NCBI RefSeq assembly: GCF_000720635.1
Contig: NZ_JOCF01000005.1
Span: 62,001-126,000, forward strand
Direction of reading: 5' to 3'
Source of the DNA: Streptomyces sp. NRRL WC-3742
GTDB taxonomy: Bacteria; Actinomycetota; Actinomycetes; Streptomycetales; Streptomycetaceae
DNA: 64,000 bases
The number at the start of each line of letters is the position of its first letter. Positions within the stretch are counted from its first letter, which is position 1. The position numbers were made by a program, and so were the translations under genes. This document shows, piece by piece, positions 52,231 to 61,411 of this stretch. The notes under the pieces are model-generated. The model worked only from the letters and a program-made list of their open reading frames with translations, had not been told where the DNA came from and made no database searches.

Positions 52231-55200
52231 ATGCGAAACATCGTCAAGACACCGAAAAGAACCCGAATTCGCCGAGCAGTACCGAAACGTCCGCTGCTTG
52301 AACGAGGACGGCGAGCGGCCCTTCCGGTCGCCGCCGCCCTGTGCCTCGCACTGGTCGGCGCGATACCGAACGCCCACGCCGCGGACGCCCCGCCGGCCGG
52401 CTCGCACACCCAGGGTTCCGTCCCGCCGATCAGCGGCTCGCCGAACGTCGAACCCACCAAGGAGCAGCGCTCCTACCGGGACGCCCTGGCGAAGGCCAAG
52501 GCCACCGGCAAGCCCGTGGTCGTGGAGGCGTGGACCACCGAGACCTCGCAGACCGTCGTCAACCCCAACGGGCGGCTGAGCACCACCGACTCCGCCCGGT
52601 CCGTCCGGGCGAAGGTCAAGGACGCGTGGGCCGCACTGGACCCGACCCTGCGCCGCAACGCCGACGGCACCCTCGCCCCGGCCGTGTCGGGCACCGCCCT
52701 GACGCTCTCCGGCGGCGGCACCGGCCCGATGGCCGTGCTGACCACGCCGGACGGCAAGAGGCTCTCCGTCACCGCCCCGTTCACCCTGCCCGCGCCCACG
52801 CTGAACGGCGACACCGCGACGTACCCGGGCGTGCTGCCGGACGTCGACCTCCAGGTCACGGCGCTGCCGGCCGGGGGCTGGCGCAACGTGCTGGTCGTCC
52901 GTACGGCGGCCGCCGCCGCGCGGCCCGAACTCAAGTCCCTGGTGTTCCGCACCGGCGCCGAGGGCCTGACCGTCAAGGCCGACGCCGCGGGCAACATCAC
53001 CGCCGAGGACGACAAGGGCCAGGCGCGCTTCAACGCGCCCACCCCGCTGCAGTGGGACTCCTCCACCGCCCCGGCGCCCGGCGTCAAGGCCGCGGCGAAG
53101 GCGGCCCAGGCGGCCGGCGACACCGCGGCGGCCGACCAGGGCGGCGCCTCCACCCCGCAGGCCCCCGGCGACCACGCGGCGGTCGCGCCGATGGGCGTCA
53201 AGATCGGCGCCGGCACCATCGAACTCACCCCGGACGCCGGGACGTTCGGCAAGGGCACCGGCCCCTGGTACCTGGACCCGACCGTCGCGGCCACCAGCAC
53301 CGCGCAGGGCTCGGTGGAGGTCCAGGAGAACCACCCGGACACCAGGAACTACAACACCATCTCCGACCCGGCCACCGGCTTCTGCGGCTTCAGCGACTGC
53401 AACCCCAAGAAGCGCCAGCGCGCCTACTTCAAGATCGGCCTCAACCCGGCGCTCTCCACCAAGCCGGACGGCGCGCCGTACCCGCCGACCGTCTACGGCT
53501 CGACGCTGAACCTGAACGTCAGCTGGGCGGCCAACAGTTCGCAGCCCACACCGTTCGGCGCCTACTGGGCCGACAACAGCGACATCGGCACCTGGACCGA
53601 CTGGTGGCACCAGCCCTGCGGCACCTCCGGCCGCCTGGACGGCTGCACCTGGATCGGCGGGAACGGCTCGTTCACCGGCTACGGCACGATGAACCTCGAC
53701 GTCTCCTGGGGCGTGCAGCAGGCGGTGGCCCGCGGCCGCGGCCAGATGATCATCGGCATCGCCCCGGACGACGAGTACAACATGATGTACCGGCACCGGT
53801 TCTCCAACAACCCGTCCATCACCACCGACTACGACCTGACGCCGAGCATCTGGTACCCGCGCACGATGCCGACGCCGGGCTTCGCGAGCAACAACCAGAA
53901 CTTCGACTGCACCAGCGGCGGCGCCCACGCCTGGGACAACGCGCCCTGGATCGGCAACAACAAGAGCATCCAGCTCGCCGTCAACAGCTGGTCCCCCACC
54001 GGGTTCAACCTCTACACCGGCTTCCACGTCTGGGACGACAACGACAGCAACTGGAGCTCCCTGCCGGGCGGTTCGGGCGGCAGCTACAACGCGCCCTACG
54101 TCGTGGACCTGGGCAGCCTGGCCGACGGCCACCAGTACGGCTGGAACGCCCAGGTGACCGACGGCACCACCACCTCGGACTCCAGCGCCTGGTGCTACTT
54201 CCGCGTCGACCGGACCTCGCCGCAGGTGAGCATCACCTCGACCGACTTCCCGCCGGCCGGCACGCCCAACGACAACCCGACCGCCTACTCCGACACCAAC
54301 GCCTGGTTCACCCTGAACGGCACCGACCCGGCGCCCGGCAACGGCCTCAACGCCTCGGGCCTGGCCTGCTTCCGCGTCAGCACCTCCTCGACGCCCGTCA
54401 CCGGCTGGCGCTGCGGCGACCCCGGCACGGTGATGGCGGACGGCAACGGCAACGCCAACTTCCAGCACGTCGCGGGCAACTGGGGCACCAACATCGTCTA
54501 CGCCCAGGCCCAGGACAACGCGGGCAACTACAGCCAGCCCGCCTCCTACGCCTACTACGCCCCGTGGCGCCCGGGCACCCTGCCGGTCTTCGGCGACGTG
54601 GACGGCGACCGCAACCCCGACATCCTGCGCCCGGACGGCGCCGGCAACCTCAACGCGATCGGCGCCAACCTCGACCCGACCCGCACCAGCTCGGCCGTCG
54701 CCGCCAGCGCCCCGGGCAACGACCAGAACCACCACCCGACCTGGAACGACTACCTGATCACCCACCGGGGCGCCCTGGTCAAGGGCACGCTGGTCGACCA
54801 GATCATCGCCCACAACACCAAGGACCCGGACCTCAGGAAGCTGCTCAGCCTGGTCTACAACGACGGCTCCGGGCACTTCGACCGGCTGGTCTCCTCCTCG
54901 CTCAAGCGCCCGAGCCAGTGCGTGCTGACGCTCGGCGGCCCGCCCGTCGCCTGCTCCACCGTGCCGGACTACGCCCCCGACTGGTCCGCCGTGGACCAGC
55001 TGGTCGCGCTCGGCACCCCCGAGGGCGAGGCCACCTCCCCCGGCACCAACGGCGCCACGCTCCAGGCCACCCGCACCTCGCTGCTGACGGTGGAGAACCA
55101 CCGGCTCTGGCTCTTCCGCCCCGGCGGCGTCAACGGGCTCAGCGACGTCGCCCAGCTCATCCCGACCACCCCGGGCACCGGCGACTGGGCGGAGTACGAC

Positions 55201-55986
55201 CTGATCAACCCGGGCCCGGCCAACGGCCCCACCAAGATCAGCGAGACCGTCTCCTACCGCCAGGCGACCCTGTGGGCCCGCCACCGCGACACCGGCAAGG
55301 TCCTCGCGTACGGCCTCTCGGGCGCCGTCGACGCCACCAGCGGCCTGTTCGCCGTGGACTACAGCGCCTTCACCAACCCCAACGGGGGCCGGCTGATCCT
55401 CGACGGCAGCGGCACCACCGCCGCCAACTACCCGTACGTCGGCTCCTCCGGCGACCTCAACGGCGACGGACTGGCCGACCTGTGGACCATCGCCAACGAC
55501 GGCCAGATGCACGTCTGGCGCGGCACCGGCGGCGGAGCCCCGGGCTGGGTCAACGGCTTCAACCAGGGCGAGCCCATGGGCAAGGTCACCGCCGCCGTCT
55601 CGATCCGATCGGTCTCCGCCACCGGCAGCTGCCTCGACGCCTCCGGCGGCGCGCACCCGGGCGCGACCATCGCCTTCTGGGGCTGCTGGGACAGCCAGAA
55701 CCAGCGGTTCAACTTCTCCACGGACGGCACCGTGCGCAACAGCGGCTACTGCCTCTCCACCCTTGGCAACGCGCTGACCTCGGGCACGGGCCTGGAGATG
55801 CAGCCCTGCGCCGGGCTGGACGGCCAGAAGTGGGCGGTGCGCGGGGACGGCACCCTGCGCAACACCGTCGCGGACCTGTGCGTGGACCTGCCCGGGGGCG
55901 CCACCGGGAACGGCACCCAGCCGATCCTGTACGCCTGCGCCGGCGGGCCCAACCAGCGCTGGGTGCTCAACCCCGAGAGGGCGTGA
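52231..55986 (+). CDS. large exported protein with FG-GAP and ricin-type lectin domains
   Basis: A 1251-residue secreted protein. A basic n-region and signal (ALPVAAALCLALVGAIPNAH) are followed by the N-terminal region typical of Streptomyces RHS-associated exoproteins (TATYPGVLPDVDLQVTALP). Next comes a structural middle with Ser/Trp-rich motifs, FG-GAP-like calcium sites (VFGDVDGDRNPDILRPDG; SGDLNGDGLADLWTIANDG) and a C-terminal ricin-type beta-trefoil with QxW-like repeats (NQRFNFS, GQKWAVR, NQRWVL). It has no RHS core or toxin domain. ATG 52231 is chosen at the n-region; the frame opens at 52120. It is divergent from the RHS gene, and both may share the 52008-52230 promoter. A hairpin follows. 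Confidence 0.82.
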   Translation: MRNIVKTPKRTRIRRAVPKRPLLERGRRAALPVAAALCLALVGAIPNAHAADAPPAGSHTQGSVPPISGSPNVEPTKEQRSYRDALAKAKATGKPVVVEAWTTETSQTVVNPNGRLSTTDSARSVRAKVKDAWAALDPTLRRNADGTLAPAVSGTALTLSGGGTGPMAVLTTPDGKRLSVTAPFTLPAPTLNGDTATYPGVLPDVDLQVTALPAGGWRNVLVVRTAAAAARPELKSLVFRTGAEGLTVKADAAGNITAEDDKGQARFNAPTPLQWDSSTAPAPGVKAAAKAAQAAGDTAAADQGGASTPQAPGDHAAVAPMGVKIGAGTIELTPDAGTFGKGTGPWYLDPTVAATSTAQGSVEVQENHPDTRNYNTISDPATGFCGFSDCNPKKRQRAYFKIGLNPALSTKPDGAPYPPTVYGSTLNLNVSWAANSSQPTPFGAYWADNSDIGTWTDWWHQPCGTSGRLDGCTWIGGNGSFTGYGTMNLDVSWGVQQAVARGRGQMIIGIAPDDEYNMMYRHRFSNNPSITTDYDLTPSIWYPRTMPTPGFASNNQNFDCTSGGAHAWDNAPWIGNNKSIQLAVNSWSPTGFNLYTGFHVWDDNDSNWSSLPGGSGGSYNAPYVVDLGSLADGHQYGWNAQVTDGTTTSDSSAWCYFRVDRTSPQVSITSTDFPPAGTPNDNPTAYSDTNAWFTLNGTDPAPGNGLNASGLACFRVSTSSTPVTGWRCGDPGTVMADGNGNANFQHVAGNWGTNIVYAQAQDNAGNYSQPASYAYYAPWRPGTLPVFGDVDGDRNPDILRPDGAGNLNAIGANLDPTRTSSAVAASAPGNDQNHHPTWNDYLITHRGALVKGTLVDQIIAHNTKDPDLRKLLSLVYNDGSGHFDRLVSSSLKRPSQCVLTLGGPPVACSTVPDYAPDWSAVDQLVALGTPEGEATSPGTNGATLQATRTSLLTVENHRLWLFRPGGVNGLSDVAQLIPTTPGTGDWAEYDLINPGPANGPTKISETVSYRQATLWARHRDTGKVLAYGLSGAVDATSGLFAVDYSAFTNPNGGRLILDGSGTTAANYPYVGSSGDLNGDGLADLWTIANDGQMHVWRGTGGGAPGWVNGFNQGEPMGKVTAAVSIRSVSATGSCLDASGGAHPGATIAFWGCWDSQNQRFNFSTDGTVRNSGYCLSTLGNALTSGTGLEMQPCAGLDGQKWAVRGDGTLRNTVADLCVDLPGGATGNGTQPILYACAGGPNQRWVLNPERA

Positions 55987-56039
55987 GCGGCCTGACGCAC
56001 GACCTGCCGTGACCCCGCGCTGAAGGGTCGTGAACTGCC

Positions 56040-56080
56040 GCGGGCGCCGTCGTCCGGAACCTCCGGACGGCGGCGCCCGC
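56040..56080. terminator. terminator after the exoprotein gene
   Basis: A 19-bp inverted repeat with one G-T pair (56040-56058 with 56062-56080) lies 53 bp after the stop. Confidence 0.85.
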
Positions 56081-56210
56081 TCTGTCGTGGGCACGCCTCG
56101 ACATACGGATAAATCCGGCAAACCCGCCATAGCCGTCGACGGCGTTGACACCGGGTCGGGTAGCTGGTGGGGTTGCGGACGAAGCGGTCCAGGCCAGCGA
56201 GGAGGCTCCC

Positions 56211-59200
56211 GTGCAAGCCCGAGTGTCCGAGGCGGCAGGGCGTCGGCTGCGGCAGCAGGTGGAGCAGAGCCCGGCGCTGCGCGAGGTTCTCCACCACCCG
56301 GCGGCGCTCGCGGCCCGGCGGGCCACCGCGCGGACCTGCCGTCAGCTCGCCCCCAGGACGGCCGACCGGCTGATCGCCGACCTGAAGGGCACCGCGCCCC
56401 TGCTCCCCTCCGTCCGCGCCGAGCGCGCCTCCCGGGCCGAGCGCCGGCCCGCGGCCACCGCCGTACGGATCGCCGCCGGTGTCGCGGCCGCCGCCGTGGT
56501 CGGCGGGCTGCTCGCCGGGCCGGTGCCGGGCGCCGCGTACGCCGCCACCCCCGGGCCGGGCACCGTCAGCACCGCGCCGCAGACCCCGCTGGGCAGCGTG
56601 ACCAACCCCCAGGTCTTCCCCCGGCCGCAGGAGCAGACCGTCGCGGGCAAGGCCGTCACCGTGCCCGCCACCGTCACCCTGGTGCCCACCGACAAGGCCG
56701 ACCAGGGCGCCCTCGACGCCGTCCGCGAGGTGCTCGCCGTCGCCGGCGCCACCGACGTCTCCCCGCAGCCGGACGGCGGCACCCCCGCCGCCGGCTCCCT
56801 GGTCGTCTACGTCGGCGGCCCCGCCGAGGGCGCCGGCGGCGAGGTGGACCGCACCCTGCGCTCCCTCGCCACCGCCGCCGGCGCCAAGGACGGCGCCGCG
56901 CCCGGCCTCGAGGGCCTGCCCTCCGGCGGCTACGTCCTGTCGGCCGGTCAGCTGCCCGCCCAGGGCGGCGGCACCTACGGCGCCGTCGTGCTCGCCGGCG
57001 CCGACTCCGCCGGCACCTTCTACGCCGCCCAGAGCCTGCGCCAGCTGCTCGCCGCCGTCCCCGCCGGCCAGGGCCAGGCCCCCGGCGCGGCCGGTCTGGG
57101 CCTGCCCGGCATCGCCCTGCGCGACTGGCCCACCGGCGCCGCCCTGCGCGGCACCGCCGAGGGCTTCTACGGCACCCCGTGGACGGCCCGCCAGCGCCTG
57201 GACCAGATCGAGTTCCTCGGCCGGGGCAAGCAGAACTTCTACCTCTACGCCCCCGGCGACGACCCGTACCGCCGCGCCGACTGGCGCACCCCCTACCCCA
57301 CCGCCCAGCAGGACGACCTGCGCGCCCTCGCCTCCCGGGCCCGGAAGAACCACGTCACCCTCGCCTACGCGATCGACCCCGGCCAGTCGCTCTGCTACAG
57401 CTCCGACAAGGACACGGACGCCCTGGTCGCCAAGCTGGACGGGCTGCGCAAGCTCGGCTTCACCGCCTTCCAGCTGCAGTTCCTGGACGTCAGCTACACC
57501 GAGTGGCACTGCGACGACGACCACGACGAGTACGGCTCCGGGCCCGCCGCCGCCGCCAAGGCCCAGGCCCAGCTGGTCAAGAAGGTCCAGGACCGGCTGA
57601 TCGCCAAGAACCCGGGCCTGGCGCCGCTGTCCGTCGTGCCCACCGAGTACCACCAGCAGGGCGCCACCCCGTACCGCAAGGCGCTCGCCGACGCGCTGCC
57701 CGCCGGGGTGCAGGTCGCCTGGAGCGGGGTCGGCGTGATCCCGGAGAAGATCACCGGCGCCCAGGCGTCCGAGACCGGCGCGCTGTACGGGCACCCGCTG
57801 ATCACCATGGACAACTACCCGGTCAACGACTCCAGCCCCGACCGGCTCTTCCTCGGCGCCTACACCGGCCGCGACCCCGAACTGGCCACCCGCTCGGCCG
57901 CGCTGGTCACCGGCGCGATGCGCCAGCCCGTCGCCTCCCGGATAGCGCTCTCCACGGCCGGGGACTTCGCCTGGAACCCCGCCGGCTACAAGCCCGCCGA
58001 GTCCTGGCAGGCCGCCGTGCGCTCGCTGGCCGGCCCCACCGCCGACGGCACCACCCCGGCCGGCTCGGCGCTGTCCGCCGTCACCGCGCTGGCCGGCAAC
58101 AGCTCCTCCTCGCCGCTGGCCAAGCAGGAGTCCGCGTACCTGACCCCGCTCATGGACCAGTTCTGGGCCGCCGCCGAACCCACCTCCGGCGCCTCCCCCG
58201 ACCTGGCGAAGCTGACGGCGGCCGCCGCGCCGCTGCGCGAGTCCTTCGCCGCGATGGCCTCCGCCCAGGAGACCCTGGCCGGCACCGCGGCCACCGCCCA
58301 GCTGGCCGCGGAGGCTTCGCCCTGGCTCGGCCCGCTGCACGACTACGGGCTGGCCGGGCAGTCCGCCCTGGACATGCTCGTCGCCCAGCACGGCGGCGAC
58401 GGCGCGGCGGCCTGGAAGGCCCGCGTCCAGCTCAACCAGCTGCGCGAGAAACTCGCCACCAGCCCCGCCACCATCGGCGCGGGCGTGCTCGGCCCCTTCC
58501 TGGAGCGGGCCGTGCGGGCCGCCGACAACTGGGCCGGCGTCGCGGGCGGCGGCGTCACCCCGACCTCCACCATGGGCACCGCCCAGGACCACCTGCCCGC
58601 CCTGATGGCGGACGGCAGGGCCGACACCTTCTACTGGAGCTCCGCTCCCCCGCAGCCCGGCGACGCCGTCGGCCTGGACCTCGGCGCCGGCCGGCCCGTC
58701 GGCTCCGTCACCGTGCTGATGGGCGGCTGGGGCGACGGCCAGGACGCGCGCACCGCCGCCGACGACTACATCCGCGACGGCGTGCTGGAGTACACCACCG
58801 GCGAGGGCGGCTGGAAACAGCTGGCCGTCGCGAAGAACCAGAAGGCCGTCAGCGCCCAGCTGCCGCCCGGCACCGTCGTCCGGGCCGTCCGGCTGCGGGC
58901 CACCGCCGCGCAGAAGACCGCCGTGGCCGTGCGCGAGTTCACCGTCACCGCACCCGACGAGGCCCCCGCCAGCGTCTCCGGCGGCCCGGCCGCGCTTCCC
59001 GGCTCCTCGGCCGCCGCCGTCCTGGACGGCAACCCGGACACCGCCTACCGCGCCGCCGTCGCGCCCACCGCGCAGGACGAGCCGCTCACCCTCGAGCTGG
59101 GCTCCGCCCGCCCGCTGGACCGGCTCACCGTGCTCACCGACCCGAACGTGAAGGCCACTGCCACCGTCGCGGTGCGCCGCCCGGACGGCACCTGGACCAC

Positions 59201-60128
59201 CATCGGCACCGTCCAGCCCGGCTACAACGAGCTGCCGGCCGGCGGGCAGCTCGCCGACGCCTTCCGGATGACCTGGAAGCCCGGCGGCGACCCGCCCGTC
59301 GTCAACCAGGTGATCCCCTGGTACGCGGACACCCCCGCGGCCCGGCTCAGCCTCGCCGACCCGGCCCTGGACGTGGTGGCCGGCGCGGCCTCCCCCGCCA
59401 GGACCCAGGCCACCGTCGAGGCCGGCCGGCCCGAGGGCACCACCGGCGCGCTCAGCGCCGAGGTGCCGGCCGCCGCCAAGGGCCTGACCGTGGCCCCGGC
59501 GGGCGGGGTGAGCGTGCCGCGCGGCGGGCGCGTCGGCGTCCCGCTGCTGGTCACGGCCGCGCCGGGCACCCCGTCCGGGACGTACCCGATACCGGTCACC
59601 TACGCCGCCGGGTCGACCACCGTGCGCCAGGTGCTCCAGGTGCACGTGGTGCCGCCCACCGGCGGCCCGGACCTCGCCGTCGGCGCCAAGGCCACCTCCT
59701 CGGGCGACGAGACCGCGAACTTCCCCGCCTCGGCGATCGCCGACGGCGACCCGAAGACCCGCTGGTCCTCCCCCGCCAAGGACGACGCCTGGGTGCAGCT
59801 CGAGCTGCCGCAGCCCGTCCGCCTGGGCTCGGCGGTGCTGCACTGGCAGGCCGCGTACGCCGCCTCGTACAGGATCCAGGTCTCGGCGGACGGCAGCACC
59901 TGGACGGACGCCGCCACCGTGGACAACGGCCGCGGCGGGGACGAGACGGTGCGCTTCGACGCCCAGGGCGTGCGCTTCCTGCGCGTGCAGGGCGTGGCGC
60001 GGGCCACCAAGTACGGGTACTCGCTGTGGGGCGTCGAGCTGTACGCCGTCTCCGCACCGGCGCAGCCGCCCGTGGCCCCCGTGGCCCCCGTGCCGCCCGC
60101 CTCGGCCGCCCCGCCCGCGAAGCCGTAG
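56211..60128 (+). CDS. GH84-like secreted beta-N-acetylglucosaminidase with C-terminal F5/8-type domain
   Basis: A 1305-residue protein. A charged N-terminal extension of 82 residues precedes a hydrophobic signal-like stretch (VRIAAGVAAAAVVGGLLAG) ending in AYA. Next comes a GH20b/GH84-type N-domain (VFPRPQEQTV; GGYVLSAGQLP). The GH84 barrel follows: ALRGTAEGFYGTPWTARQRL, KQNFYLYAPGDDPYRR, LAYAIDPGQSLCYSSDKDTD and FQLQFLDVSYTEWHCDDD. A helical region and discoidin/F5/8-like beta domains come next; the last resembles a carbohydrate-binding CBM32 (KYGYSLWGVELYAVS). GH84 enzymes normally use two adjacent Asp; here the position reads Leu-Asp426. GTG 56211 follows GAGGAGG. Confidence 0.85.
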   Translation: MQARVSEAAGRRLRQQVEQSPALREVLHHPAALAARRATARTCRQLAPRTADRLIADLKGTAPLLPSVRAERASRAERRPAATAVRIAAGVAAAAVVGGLLAGPVPGAAYAATPGPGTVSTAPQTPLGSVTNPQVFPRPQEQTVAGKAVTVPATVTLVPTDKADQGALDAVREVLAVAGATDVSPQPDGGTPAAGSLVVYVGGPAEGAGGEVDRTLRSLATAAGAKDGAAPGLEGLPSGGYVLSAGQLPAQGGGTYGAVVLAGADSAGTFYAAQSLRQLLAAVPAGQGQAPGAAGLGLPGIALRDWPTGAALRGTAEGFYGTPWTARQRLDQIEFLGRGKQNFYLYAPGDDPYRRADWRTPYPTAQQDDLRALASRARKNHVTLAYAIDPGQSLCYSSDKDTDALVAKLDGLRKLGFTAFQLQFLDVSYTEWHCDDDHDEYGSGPAAAAKAQAQLVKKVQDRLIAKNPGLAPLSVVPTEYHQQGATPYRKALADALPAGVQVAWSGVGVIPEKITGAQASETGALYGHPLITMDNYPVNDSSPDRLFLGAYTGRDPELATRSAALVTGAMRQPVASRIALSTAGDFAWNPAGYKPAESWQAAVRSLAGPTADGTTPAGSALSAVTALAGNSSSSPLAKQESAYLTPLMDQFWAAAEPTSGASPDLAKLTAAAAPLRESFAAMASAQETLAGTAATAQLAAEASPWLGPLHDYGLAGQSALDMLVAQHGGDGAAAWKARVQLNQLREKLATSPATIGAGVLGPFLERAVRAADNWAGVAGGGVTPTSTMGTAQDHLPALMADGRADTFYWSSAPPQPGDAVGLDLGAGRPVGSVTVLMGGWGDGQDARTAADDYIRDGVLEYTTGEGGWKQLAVAKNQKAVSAQLPPGTVVRAVRLRATAAQKTAVAVREFTVTAPDEAPASVSGGPAALPGSSAAAVLDGNPDTAYRAAVAPTAQDEPLTLELGSARPLDRLTVLTDPNVKATATVAVRRPDGTWTTIGTVQPGYNELPAGGQLADAFRMTWKPGGDPPVVNQVIPWYADTPAARLSLADPALDVVAGAASPARTQATVEAGRPEGTTGALSAEVPAAAKGLTVAPAGGVSVPRGGRVGVPLLVTAAPGTPSGTYPIPVTYAAGSTTVRQVLQVHVVPPTGGPDLAVGAKATSSGDETANFPASAIADGDPKTRWSSPAKDDAWVQLELPQPVRLGSAVLHWQAAYAASYRIQVSADGSTWTDAATVDNGRGGDETVRFDAQGVRFLRVQGVARATKYGYSLWGVELYAVSAPAQPPVAPVAPVPPASAAPPAKP

Positions 60129-60178
60129 CGGGAACGCGAAGCCGTAGGGGACGAGCGAAGCCGTGGAGGAAAAGCGGC

Positions 60179-60218
60179 GGGCCGCCGGACTCCCCGGATA
60201 CGGGGGGCGCGGCGGCCC
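60179..60218. terminator. terminator between GH84 and HNH genes
   Basis: An inverted repeat with a 9-bp outer stem (60179-60187 with 60210-60218) and a CCCC/GGGG inner stem lies in the 141-bp convergent space. Confidence 0.65.
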
Positions 60219-60269
60219 ATGAGGCGCGTACCGGCAGTGCACTGACGGGCGGGCCCTGTGTCGCTTCGG

Positions 60270-60917
60270 TCAGGCGGAGAGCGGTTCGGGCTGCTCGCCG
60301 CGGCGGACGGGGGTGGGGTGGGCGCCGTGTGCCCGGCCCAGTGGGACGGTGTGGGCCGGCGGCTCGATATGGTCGTGGTGCTCGTACTCGCCCCACTGCG
60401 GGGCGCGCAGCTGGTCACCGCCGCCGTACGGCTCCAGGTAGGGCCGCCAGCGCGGATCCTTGATGCCGGTGCCGATGATCCTCCAGGCGAGGCCCGTCGG
60501 CGGCGCCGGCGGGCGCTTCATCCGCCAGCCGAGTTCGGTCAGGTGGCGGTCGGCCTTGGTGTGGTTGCAGCGGCGGCAGGCGGCCACCACGTTGTCCCAC
60601 CGGTGCTGGCCGCCCCGGCTGCGCGGGATGACGTGGTCGACGCTGGTGGCGGCGGCCCCGCAGTAGACACAACGGCCGTGATCGCGGGCGAACAGCGCCC
60701 GGCGGGTGAGCGGGACGGGCCCGCAGAACGGGACCCGGACGAACCGGGTCAGACGGACGACGGACGGCGCCGGTAGGGCGCTGGTGGCGCTGTGCAGAGT
60801 GACTTCCGAGTCCTCCAGGCTGACCGCCTTGTGGTTGAGGACGAGGATGAGTGCGCGGCGCATCGATACGACGCCGAGTGGCTCGTAGGACGCGTTGAGG
60901 ACCAGGACATGCGGCAC
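60270..60917 (-). CDS. HNH endonuclease family protein
   Basis: A 215-residue protein with a complete HNH core: a first Cys pair CVYCGAAATSVDHVIPRSRG with the catalytic His, and WDNVVAACRRCNHTKADR with the second Cys pair. The N-terminal part (VLVLNASYEPLGVVSMRRAL) is typical of the widespread actinobacterial HNH proteins with unknown target, thought to nick or cut DNA. A proline/histidine-rich tail follows. GTG 60917 has a near-ideal ribosome site (AAGGAGG). It is divergent from the MscS gene, with 494 bp of non-coding sequence between. Confidence 0.93.
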   Translation of the reverse strand: MPHVLVLNASYEPLGVVSMRRALILVLNHKAVSLEDSEVTLHSATSALPAPSVVRLTRFVRVPFCGPVPLTRRALFARDHGRCVYCGAAATSVDHVIPRSRGGQHRWDNVVAACRRCNHTKADRHLTELGWRMKRPPAPPTGLAWRIIGTGIKDPRWRPYLEPYGGGDQLRAPQWGEYEHHDHIEPPAHTVPLGRAHGAHPTPVRRGEQPEPLSA

Positions 60918-61244
60918 GGATGCCTCCTTGGACGCCTGCGGCGCGTGGCTCGCGCCGGGACGAGCGGTTGGATCACGCAACGAGTGGGTGATCTCCACCA
61001 GTGTCGCCTTACGCCTTCGTACGGCGCCACCACTCCTGTGTAACGGACCCGGTGTGAACTTCGGGTGTGCTTTCCGTCATGGGCGGTATGCCCTGGCAAG
61101 GGTCGCATTGCACCCTGTGCCCCGGCGGCGCGGCGCGGCGGCCCTCCCGGGGGAAGGATCCGCCGGTCGGAGCAGTGCGGGCGGCGGGCGTGGCCGGGAG
61201 CGCACGGGGGCGTTGACGGGGCGTCCGCGACGGTTCGTGCGCCC

Positions 61245-61283
61245 GGGGGCGAGCGGGGGCGAGTTCGGGGGTGGGTTCGGGGG
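61245..61283 (+). other. four spaced G5 tracts in the HNH/mscS intergenic region
   Basis: Four runs of five G (61245, 61255, 61267, 61279) lie within 39 bp, spaced 10-12 bp, in the 494-bp divergent gap 60918-61411. This is a potential G-quadruplex in the mscS leader or promoter. Elsewhere in the gap I see no gene; a 23-codon minus-strand ORF (61009-61080) lacks a ribosome site. Confidence 0.5.
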
Positions 61284-61411
61284 AGAGTTCGTGCCCGTTC
61301 CCCGGCGTGTCAGAACGAGTCTTCGGCGGCGGATAGGCTAGCGCGCACGGTCCGCGGGCCGCTCGTCGGCGGTGCGGACCGGTAACGCCCCCTGCAAGGA
61401 AGGTCCGCACC

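Noticed and set aside
55746..60242. 1498-residue minus-strand open frame over the GH84 gene
   Set aside because: Antisense shadow rich in Gly/Val/Ala/Arg; the plus strand carries recognisable GH84 motifs.
61009..61080. 23-codon minus-strand ORF (MTESTPEVHTGSVTQEWW...) between HNH and mscS
   Set aside because: Reasonable composition but no ribosome site and only moderate GC3; cannot be separated from chance without conservation data.
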